Assembly (NCBI GenBank): GCA_032718475.1
Contig: JAUCBJ010001403.1
Location: 1 to 63,675 of the forward strand
Length of the DNA: 63,675 nt
Direction: 5' to 3'
DNA from: Nemertoderma westbladi
Lineage: Eukaryota; Xenacoelomorpha; Nemertodermatida; Nemertodermatidae
Shown: positions 9,601 through 21,600 of the stretch, one piece after another
How the letters are laid out: every line of letters starts with the position of its first letter
Position numbering within the stretch: position 1 is the first letter of the stretch
Notes under the pieces: model-generated
The model's input: only the letters and a program-made list of their open reading frames with translations
What the model was told of the DNA's origin: nothing
The model's database searches: none
Translations under genes and position numbers: made by a program

Positions 9601-12600
9601 AAACAAACAGAATGTCCAATGTTAGTGATGGAATATAGAGCCCTGGTCGTAAACTGAAACAAACAGAATGTCCAATGTTAGTGATGGAATATAGAGCCCT
9701 GGTCGTAAACTGAAACAAACAGAATGTCCAATGTTAGTGATGGAATATAGAGCCCTGGTCGTAAACTGAAACAAACAGAATGTCCAATGTTAGTGATGGA
9801 ATATATAGACCTGGTCGTAAACTGAAACAAACAGAATGTCCAATGTTAGTGATGGAATATAGAGCCCTGGTCGTAAACTGAAACAAACAGAATGTCCAAC
9901 GTTAGTGATGGAATATAGAGCCCTGGTCGTAAACTGAAACAAACAGAATGTCCAACGTTAGTGATGGAATATAGAGCCCTGGTCGTAAACTGAAACAAAC
10001 AGAATGTCCAACGTTAGTGATGGAATATAGAGCCCTGATCGTAAACTGAAACAAACAGAATGTCCAACGTTAGTGATGGAATATAGAGCCCTGGTCGTAA
10101 ACTGAAACAAACAGAATGTCCAACGTTAGTGATGGAATATAGAGCCCTGGTCGTAAACTGAAACAAACAGAATGTCCACTGTTAGTGATGGAATATAGAG
10201 CCCTGGTCGTAAACTGAAACAAACAGAATGTCCAACGTTAGTGATGGAATATAGAGCCCTGGTCGTAAACTGAAACAAACAGAATGTCCAACGTTAGTGA
10301 TGGAATATAGAGCCCTGGTCGTAAACTGAAACAAACAGAATGTCCACTGTTAGTGATGGAATATAGAGCCCTGGTCGTAAACTGAAACAAACAGAATGTC
10401 CAACGTTAGTGATGGAATACAAAGCCCTGGTCGTAAACTGAAACAAACAGAATGTCCAACGTTAGTGATGGAATATAGAGCCCTGGTCGTAAACTGAAAC
10501 AAACAGAATGTCCAACGTTAGTGATGGAATATAGAGCCCTGGTCGTAAACTGAAACAAACAGAATGTCCAATGTTAGTGATGGAATATAGAGCCCTGGTC
10601 GTAAACTGAAACAAACAGAATGTCCAACGTTAGTGATGGAATATAGAGCCCTGGTCGTAAACTGAAACAAACAGAATGTCCAATGTTAGTGATGGAATAT
10701 AGAGCCCTGATCGTAAACTGAAACAAACAGAATGTCCAATGTTAGTGATGGAATATAGAGCCCTGGTCGTAAACTGAAACAAACAGAATGTCCAATGTTA
10801 GTGATGGAATATAGAGCCCTGGTCGTAAACTGAAACAAACAGAATGTCCAATGTTAGTGATGGAATATAGAGCCCTGGTCGTAAACTGAAACAAACAGAA
10901 TGTCCAACGTTAGTGATGGAATATAGAGCCCTGGTCGTAAACTGAAACAAACAGAATGTCCAATGTTAGTGATGGAATATAGAGCCCTGGTCGTAAACTG
11001 AAACAAACAGAATGTCCAACGTTAGTGATGGAATATAGAGCCCTGGTCGTAAACTGAAACAAACAGAATGTCCAACGTTAGTGATGGAATATAGAGCCCT
11101 GGTCGTAAACTGAAACAAACAGAATGTCCAATGTTAGTGATGGAATATAGAGCCCTGGTCGTAAACTGAAACAAACAGAATGTCCAATGTTAGTGATGGA
11201 ATATAGAGCCCTGGTCGTAAACTGAAACAAACAGAATGTCCAATGTTAGTGATGGAATATAGAGCCCTGGTCGTAAACTGAAACAAACAGAATGTCCAAC
11301 GTTAGTGATGGAATATAGAGCCCTGGTCGTAAACTGAAACAAACAGAATGTCCAACGTTAGTGATGGAATATAGAGCCCTGGTCGTAAACTGAAACAAAC
11401 AGAATGTCCACTGTTAGTGATGGAATATAGAGCCCTGGTCGTAAACTGAAACAAACAGAATGTCCAACGTTAGTGATGGAATATAGAGCCCTGGTCGTAA
11501 ACTGAAACAAACAGAATGTCCAATGTTAGTGATGGAATATAGAGCCCTGGTCGTAAACTGAAACAAACAGAATGTCCAACGTTAGTGATGGAATATAGAG
11601 CCCTGGTCGTAAACTGAAACAAACAGAATGTCCAATGTTAGTGATGGAATATATAGACCTGGTCGTAAACTGAAACAAACAGAATGTCCAACGTTAGTGA
11701 TGGAATATAGAGCCCTGATCGTAAACTGAAACAAACAGAATGTCCAATGTTAGTGATGGAATATAGAGCCCTGGTCGTAAACTGAAACAAACAGAATGTC
11801 CACTGTTAGTGATGGAATATAGAGCCCTGGTCGTAAACTGAAACAAACAGAATGTCCAATGTTAGTGATGGAATATAGAGCCCTGGTCGTAAACTGAAAC
11901 AAACAGAATGTCCAATGTTAGTGATGGAATATAGAGCCCTGGTCGTAAACTGAAACAAACAGAATGTCCAACGTTAGTGATGGAATATAGAGCCCTGGTC
12001 GTAAACTGAAACAAACAGAATGTCCAATGTTAGTGATGGAATATAGAGCCCTGGTCGTAAACTGAAACAAACAGAATGTCCACTGTTAGTGATGGAATAT
12101 AGAGCCCTGGTCGTAAACTGAAACAAACAGAATGTCCAACGTTAGTGATGGAATATAGAGCCCTGGTCGTAAACTGAAACAAACAGAATGTCCAATGTTA
12201 GTGATGGAATATAGAGCCCTGGTCGTAAACTGAAACAAACAGAATGTCCAATGTTAGTGATGGAATATAGAGCCCTGGTCGTAAACTGAAACAAACAGAA
12301 TGTCCAATGTTAGTGATGGAATATAGAGCCCTGGTCGTAAACTGAAACAAACAGAATGTCCAACGTTAGTGATGGAATATAGAGCCCTGGTCGTAAACTG
12401 AAACAAACAGAATGTCCAACGTTAGTGATGGAATACAAAGCCCTGGTCGTAAACTGAAACAAACAGAATGTCCAATGTTAGTGATGGAATATAGAGCCCT
12501 GGTCGTAAACTGAAACAAACAGAATGTCCAACGTTAGTGATGGAATATAGAGCCCTGGTCGTAAACTGAAACAAACAGAATGTCCAATGTTAGTGATGGA

Positions 12601-15600
12601 ATATAGAGCCCTGGTCGTAAACTGAAACAAACAGAATGTCCAATGTTAGTGATGGAATATAGAGCCCTGGTCGTAAACTGAAACAAACAGAATGTCCAAT
12701 GTTAGTGATGGAATATAGAGCCCTGGTCGTAAACTGAAACAAACAGAATGTCCAATGTTAGTGATGGAATATAGAGCCCTGGTCGTAAACTGAAACAAAC
12801 AGAATGTCCAATGTTAGTGATGGAATATAGAGCCCTGGTCGTAAACTGAAACAAACAGAATGTCCAATGTTAGTGATGGAATATAGAGCCCTGGTCGTAA
12901 ACTGAAACAAACAGAATGTCCAATGTTAGTGATGGAATATAGAGCCCTGGTCGTAAACTGAAACAAACAGAATGTCCAACGTTAGTGATGGAATACAGAG
13001 CCCTGGTCGTAAACTGAAACAAACAGAATGTCCAATGTTAGTGATGGAATATAGAGCCCTGGTCGTAAACTGAAACAAACAGAATGTCCAACGTTAGTGA
13101 TGGAATATAGAGCCCTGGTCGTAAACTGAAACAAACAGAATGTCCAATGTTAGTGATGGAATATAGAGCCCTGGACGTAAACTGAAACAAACAGAATGTC
13201 CAATGTTAGTGATGGAATATAGAGCCCTGGTCGTAAACTGAAACAAACAGAATGTCCAATGTTAGTGATGGAATATAGAGCCCTGGTCGTAAACTGAAAC
13301 AAACAGAATGTCCAATGTTAGTGATGGAATATAGAGCCCTGGTCGTAAACTGAAACAAACAGAATGTCCAATGTTAGTGATGGAATATAGAGCCCTGGTC
13401 GTAAACTGAAACAAACAGAATGTCCAATGTTAGTGATGGAATATAGAGCCCTGGTCGTAAACTGAAACAAACAGAATGTCCAATGTTAGTGATGGAATAT
13501 AGAGCCCTGGTCGTAAACTGAAACAAACAGAATGTCCAACGTTAGTGATGGAATATAGAGCCCTGGACGTAAACTGAAACAAACAGAATGTCCAACGTTA
13601 GTGATGGAATATAGAGCCCTGGTCGTAAACTGAAACAAACAGAATGTCCAATGTTAGTGATGGAATATAGAGCCCTGGTCGTAAACTGAAACAAACAGAA
13701 TGTCCACTGTTAGTGATGGAATATAGAGCCCTGGTCGTAAACTGAAACAAACAGAATGTCCAATGTTAGTGATGGAATATAGAGCCCTGGTCGTAAACTG
13801 AAACAAACAGAATGTCCAACGTTAGTGATGGAATATAGAGCCCTGGACGTAAACTGAAACAAACAGAATGTCCAATGTTAGTGATGGAATATAGAGCCCT
13901 GGTCGTAAACTGAAACAAACAGAATGTCCAACGTTAGTGATGGAATATAGAGCCCTGGACGTAAACTGAAACAAACAGAATGTCCAACGTTAGTGATGGA
14001 ATATAGAGCCCTGGACGTAAACTGAAACAAACAGAATGTCCAATGTTAGTGATGGAATATAGAGCCCTGGTCGTAAACTGAAACAAACAGAATGTCCAAC
14101 GTTAGTGATGGAATATAGAGCCCTGGACGTAAACTGAAACAAACAGAATGTCCAATGTTAGTGATGGAATATAGAGCCCTGGTCGTAAACTGAAACAAAC
14201 AGAATGTCCAACGTTAGTGATGGAATATAGAGCCCTGGTCGTAAACTGAAACAAACAGAATGTCCAATGTTAGTGATGGAATATAGAGCCCTGGTCGTAA
14301 ACTGAAACAAACAGAATGTCCAATGTTAGTGATGGAATATAGAGCCCTGATCGTAAACTGAAACAAACAGAATGTCCAACGTTAGTGATGGAATATAGAG
14401 CCCTGGTCGTAAACTGAAACAAACAGAATGTCCAATGTTAGTGATGGAATATAGAGCCCTGGTCGTAAACTGAAACAAACAGAATGTCCAATGTTAGTGA
14501 TGGAATATAGAGCCCTGGTCGTAAACTGAAACAAACAGAATGTCCAATGTTAGTGATGGAATATAGAGCCCTGGTCGTAAACTGAAACAAACAGAATGTC
14601 CAATGTTAGTGATGGAATATAGAGCCCTGGTCGTAAACTGAAACAAACAGAATGTCCAATGTTAGTGATGGAATATAGAGCCCTGGTCGTAAACTGAAAC
14701 AAACAGAATGTCCAATGTTAGTGATGGAATATAGAGCCCTGGTCGTAAACTGAAACAAACAGAATGTCCAACGTTAGTGATGGAATATAGAGCCCTGGAC
14801 GTAAACTGAAACAAACAGAATGTCCAACGTTAGTGATGGAATATAGAGCCCTGGTCGTAAACTGAAACAAACAGAATGTCCAATGTTAGTGATGGAATAT
14901 AGAGCCCTGGTCGTAAACTGAAACAAACAGAATGTCCAACGTTAGTGATGGAATATAGAGCCCTGGACGTAAACTGAAACAAACAGAATGTCCAATGTTA
15001 GTGATGGAATATAGAGCCCTGGTCGTAAACTGAAACAAACAGAATGTCCAACGTTAGTGATGGAATATAGAGCCCTGGTCGTAAACTGAAACAAACAGAA
15101 TGTCCAATGTTAGTGATGGAATATAGAGCCCTGGTCGTAAACTGAAACAAACAGAATGTCCAATGTTAGTGATGGAATATAGAGCCCTGATCGTAAACTG
15201 AAACAAACAGAATGTCCAACGTTAGTGATGGAATATAGAGCCCTGGTCGTAAACTGAAACAAACAGAATGTCCAATGTTAGTGATGGAATATAGAGCCCT
15301 GGTCGTAAACTGAAACAAACAGAATGTCCAATGTTAGTGATGGAATATAGAGCCCTGGTCGTAAACTGAAACAAACAGAATGTCCAACGTTAGTGATGGA
15401 ATATAGAGCCCTGGTCGTAAACTGAAACAAACAGAATGTCCAATGTTAGTGATGGAATATAGAGCCCTGGTCGTAAACTGAAACAAACAGAATGTCCAAT
15501 GTTAGTGATGGAATATAGAGCCCTGGTCGTAAACTGAAACAAACAGAATGTCCAATGTTAGTGATGGAATATAGAGCCCTGGTCGTAAACTGAAACAAAC

Positions 15601-18600
15601 AGAATGTCCAACGTTAGTGATGGAATATAGAGCCCTGGTCGTAAACTGAAACAAACAGAATGTCCAATGTTAGTGATGGAATATAGAGCCCTGGTCGTAA
15701 ACTGAAACAAACAGAATGTCCAATGTTAGTGATGGAATATAGAGCCCTGGTCGTAAACTGAAACAAACAGAATGTCCAATGTTAGTGATGGAATATAGAG
15801 CCCTGGTCGTAAACTGAAACAAACAGAATGTCCAATGTTAGTGATGGAATATAGAGCCCTGGTCGTAAACTGAAACAAACAGAATGTCCAACGTTAGTGA
15901 TGGAATATAGAGCCCTGGTCGTAAACTGAAACAAACAGAATGTCCAATGTTAGTGATGGAATATAGAGCCCTGGTCGTAAACTGAAACAAACAGAATGTC
16001 CAATGTTAGTGATGGAATATAGAGCCCTGGTCGTAAACTGAAACAAACAGAATGTCCAATGTTAGTGATGGAATATAGAGCCCTGGTCGTAAACTGAAAC
16101 AAACAGAATGTCCAACGTTAGTGATGGAATATAGAGCCCTGGACGTAAACTGAAACAAACAGAATGTCCAATGTTAGTGATGGAATATAGAGCCCTGGTC
16201 GTAAACTGAAACAAACAGAATGTCCAACGTTAGTGATGGAATATAGAGCCCTGGTCGTAAACTGAAACAAACAGAATGTCCAATGTTAGTGATGGAATAT
16301 AGAGCCCTGGTCGTAAACTGAAACAAACAGAATGTCCAACGTTAGTGATGGAATATAGAGCCCTGGTCGTAAACTGAAACAAACAGAATGTCCAATGTTA
16401 GTGATGGAATATAGAGCCCTGGTCGTAAACTGAAACAAACAGAATGTCCAATGTTAGTGATGGAATATAGAGCCCTGATCGTAAACTGAAACAAACAGAA
16501 TGTCCAACGTTAGTGATGGAATATAGAGCCCTGGTCGTAAACTGAAACAAACAGAATGTCCAATGGTAGTGAGGGAATATAGAGCCCTGGTCGTAAACTG
16601 AAACAAACAGAATGTCCAATGTTAGTGATGGAATATAGAGCCCTGGTCGTAAACTGAAACAAACAGAATGTCCACTGTTAGTGATGGAATATAGAGCCCT
16701 GGTCGTAAACTGAAACAAACAGAATGTCCAATGTTAGTGATGGAATATAGAGCCCTGGTCGTAAACTGAAACAAACAGAATGTCCAATGTTAGTGATGGA
16801 ATATAGAGCCCTGATCGTAAACTGAAACAAACAGAATGTCCAACGTTAGTGATGGAATATAGAGCCCTGGTCGTAAACTGAAACAAACAGAATGTCCAAT
16901 GTTAGTGATGGAATATAGAGCCCTGGTCGTAAACTGAAACAAACAGAATGTCCAATGTTAGTGATGGAATATAGAGCCCTGGACGTAAACTGAAACAAAC
17001 AGAATGTCCAACGTTAGTGATGGAATATAGAGCCCTGGTCGTAAACTGAAACAAACAGAATGTCCAATGTTAGTGATGGAATATAGAGCCCTGGACGTAA
17101 ACTGAAACAAACAGAATGTCCAACGTTAGTGATGGAATATAGAGCCCTGGTCGTAAACTGAAACAAACAGAATGTCCAATGTTAGTGATGGAATATATAT
17201 TCTTCATATAATGAATAAAGAATATATTCTTCAACATTTACTTTGGAGATCCATTGAACTATAAATTGATATTGTTTTGGTTTCCTATCTCCCGGGTTAC
17301 ATATAATAAATTACATTGTTATGAACTGACTGGAAGTTATGAACTAAAAATCTTTGCCGAGGGAATGTAAATAAAAATCATCAACATCAGAATTGCAGGA
17401 TTATTTCATAAAAAGTCAAAGTATCTTGATTTATCATCACCAGTTGATGATTCTAATTAACTACTAATTACACGAAATGGGGCCTTCGCGCAGCACTGCA
17501 TAATTTTATGATATTTTATGTCCGGTGTAACCAATGGGAATGCACCATTAACATAATAAATAATATTGTAGTTGATTAACTGTTTAAAACACAATGGGAT
17601 TAATGGACAACAAAATTCCGTTACTCAGATATTAAAACATAGACATTAAAATAATCATTTAGGTCATTCGACGAGACACAAATATCATCATTATAACAGA
17701 GATATGAGCTTACAATGAAAACAACATATTGTAATTAGTCAAAATTTACTCTAAATATCTACCATATAACCAAAATTATGCGTATTATTGGGGTTTTAAA
17801 TTCAATGACAAATATTTTGAGTCCGTACCGGGACTGCCAATAAAGAATACCTTGCAGAGCAGTCGCCAAGGAAACTGACTATTATATAGACACCTAACTG
17901 ACTCTACAACACATAAGGGGGGAGGGGGCGGGGGGGGGGGGGGGGGGGGGGTAAACATTTTTATTCTATCGTGTGTCGAATTTAATGGAGAATTCAAATC
18001 TGCAAGAAGATTTCTCATATCTTTTCTCAAACTCAAGTTATTACCCAAAACATAAGAGCTAGTCTGACTTATGAAAAGCCTTCGAGCAGCACTATATTTT
18101 AAAATTGTACGGGGCCCTTTTCATAAAAAAAGGCTCTCACGGTACAGATATGAATAAAATATCTAAAATAGCGGGAAGATTTAAATTGTTTCTTAAACTT
18201 TAAACACCCATATCTCAGAATGACGTTTTTTCATGAAAAAGGCTATTTCTCCGCCAATTTTAATTGAAATGAGTTGAAATTTGGTACACTTGTTAAGAAT
18301 ACATTTCTCCATACTTCTTCTGAACAAATTTGGTTGGAAATGACCTGGCGCCTTTTTATATCAAAAAGGCCCAAAAAGCCGTTTATGGGGCCTTTTTGTT
18401 ATAAAAAGGCTCCAGAGCATTTGAGGCAAAATTTGTTCAGAAGAATTGGATACAGGGTTCTTCTGAACTTATATTCCAAATTTCGACAAATTTCAACAAA
18501 TATTGGTGGCGAAATAGCCCTTCGGCGCAAAAAGGCACTTTTGGCCATTACGGAGCCATTTTGGGGCCAATTTTAAAAATATTTGGCTTGGTTGTTTAGA

Positions 18601-21600
18601 AGTACAAAAAATAATTTTTACCCAATATTAGGGTCCCGAGACACAAAAATGTGAGGTTTAAATTTTGGGGTGCTACCCCCCCCCCTTAAGGGGAGTCATA
18701 AATATAATAAAATTGTTTCATAAATTGGCTCAGATAAATTTGGATTGTTGGGAACGAAAAGTTTCTTCAAAGTAAAAAAGAACTCAAAGCGAGCTGAGAT
18801 TATCATCATAGCCAAAACTCAATCAAATAATATTTACACAATAAAACTAAGAACTTCACAGCCATTTCAATGCATCTGTAAAATTGTATGTTGGTTTATC
18901 ATTTTTAAATTATATTAAATTTTAACATAACAACAACTTTATACCTCACAGAAACCAAAGTTCACTAATTATAGAATATTCTTCAACATTTACTTTGGAG
19001 ATCCATTGAACTATAAATTGATATTGTTTTGGTTTCCTATCTCCCGGGTTACATATAATAAATTACATTGTTATGAACTGACTGGAAGTTATGAACTAAA
19101 AATCTTAGCCGAGGGAATGTAAATAAAAATCATCAACATCAGAATTGCAGGATTATTTCATAAAAAGTCAAAGTATCTTGATTTATCATCACCAGTTGAT
19201 GATTCTAATTAACTACTAATTACACGAAATGGGGCCTTCGCGCAGCACTGCATAATTTTATGATATTTTATGTCCGGTGTAACCAATGGGAATGCACCAT
19301 TAACATAATAAATAATATTGTAGTTGATTAACTGTTTAAAACACAATGGGATTAATGGACAACAAAATTCCGTTACTCAGATATTAAAACATAGACATTA
19401 AAATAATCATTTAGGTCATTCGACGAGACACAAATATCATCATTATAACAGAGATATGAGCTTACAATGAAAACAACATATTGTAATTAGTCAAAATTTA
19501 CTCTAAATATCTACCATATAACCAAAATTATGCGTATTATTGGGGTTTTAAATTCAATGACAAATATTTTGAGTCCGTACCGGGACTGCCAATAAAGAAT
19601 ACCTTGCAGAGCAGTCGCCAAGGAAACTGACTATTATATAGACACCTAACTGACTCTACAACACATAAGGGGGGAGGGGGGGCGGGGGGGGGGGGGGGGG
19701 GGGTAAACTTTTCTTATTCTATCGTGTGTCGAATTTAATGGAGAATTCAAATCTGCAAGAAGATTTCTCATATCTTTTCTCAAACTCAAGTTATTACCCA
19801 AAACATAAGAGCTAGTCTGATTTATGAAAAGCCTTCGAGCAGCACTATATTTTAAAATTGTACGGGGCCCTTTTCATAAAAAAAGGCTCTCACGGTACAG
19901 ATATGAATAAAATATCTAAAATAGCGGGAAGATTTAAATTGTTTCTTAAACTTTAAACACCCATATCTCAGAATGACGTTTTTTCATGAAAAAGGCTATT
20001 TCTCCGCCAATTTTAATTGAAATGAGTTGAAATTTGGTACACTTGTTAAGAATACATTTCTCCATACTTCTTCTGAACAAATTTGGTTGGAAATGACCTG
20101 GCGCCTTTTTATATCAAAAAGGCCCAAAAAGCCCTTTATGGGGCCTTTTTGTTATAAAAAGGCTCCAGAGCATTTGAGGCAAAATTTGTTCAGAAGAATT
20201 GGATACAGGGTTCTTCTGAACTTATATTCCAAATTTCGACAAATTTCAACAAATATTGGTGGCGAAATAGCCCTTCGGCGCAAAAAGGCACTTTTGGCCA
20301 TTACGGAGCCATTTTGGGGCCAATTTTAAAAATATTTGGCTTGGTTGTTTAGAAGTACAAAAAATAATTTTTACCCAATATTAGGGTCCCGAGACACAAA
20401 AATGTGAGGTTTAAATTTTGGGGTGCTACCCCCCCCCCCCCTTAAGGGGAGTCATAAATATAATAAAATTGTTTCATAAATTGGCTCAGATAAATTTGGA
20501 TTGTTGGGAACGAAAAGTTTCTTCAAAGTAAAAAAGAACTCAAAGCGAGCTGAGATTATCATCATAGCCAAAACTCAATCAAATAATATTTACACAATAA
20601 AACTAAGAACTTCACAGCCATTTCAATGCATCTGTAAAATTGTATGTTGGTTTATCATTTTTAAATTATATTAAATTTTAACATAACAACAACTTTATAC
20701 CTCACAGAAACCAAAGTTCACTAATTATAGAATATTCTTCAACATTTACTTTGGCGATCCATTGAACTATAAATTGATATTGTTTTGGTTTCCTATCTCC
20801 CGGGTTACATATAATAAATTACATTGTTATGAACTGACTGGAAGTTATGAACTAAAAATCTTAGCCGAGGGAATGTAAATAAAAATCATCAACATCAGAA
20901 TTGCAGGATTATTTCATAAAAAATCAAAGTATCTTGATTTATCATCACCAGTTGATGATTCTAATTAACTACTAATTACACGAAATGGGGCCTTCGCGCA
21001 GCACTGCATAATTTTATGATATTTTATGTCCGGTGTAACCAATGGGAATGCACCATTAACATAATAAATAATATTGTAGTTGATTAACTGTTTAAAACAC
21101 AATGGGATTAATGGACAACAAAATTCCGTTACTCAGATATTAAAACATAGACATTAAAATAATCATTTAGGTCATTCGACGAGACACAAATATCATCATT
21201 ATAACAGAGATATGAGCTTACAATGAAAACAACATATTGTAATTAGTCAAAATTTACTCTAAATATCTACCATATAACCAAAATTATGCGTATTATTGGG
21301 GTTTTAAATTCAATGACAAATATTTTGAGTCCGTACCGGGACTGCCAATAAAGAATACCTTGCAGAGCAGTCGCCAAGGAAACTGACTATTATATAGACA
21401 CCTAACTGACTCTACAACACATAAGGGGGGAGGGGGCGGGGGGGGGTGGGGTGGGTAAATTTTTCTTATTCTATCGTGTGTCGAATTTAATGGAGAATTC
21501 AAATCTGCAAGAAGATTTCTCAAATATTTTCTCAAACTCAAGTTATTACCCAAAACATAAGAGCTAAAACATAAGAGCTAGTCTGATTCATGAAAAGCCT

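Noticed and set aside
7158-16718. 106-codon frames in the 56-bp array
   Set aside because: They are read-throughs of a non-coding repeat (56 x 3 = 168 bp gives periodic open frames) that happen to avoid the usual TAA through point changes in single copies.
6607-17190. Recursive-splicing ratchet sites
   Set aside because: A ratchet point needs AG directly followed by GT. Here CAG is followed by TTT, so a zero-length exon cannot be re-spliced from the same point.
17785-21553. Poly-proline proteins on the minus strand
   Set aside because: The proline run is simply the translated homopolymer G-tract, whose length varies between copies.
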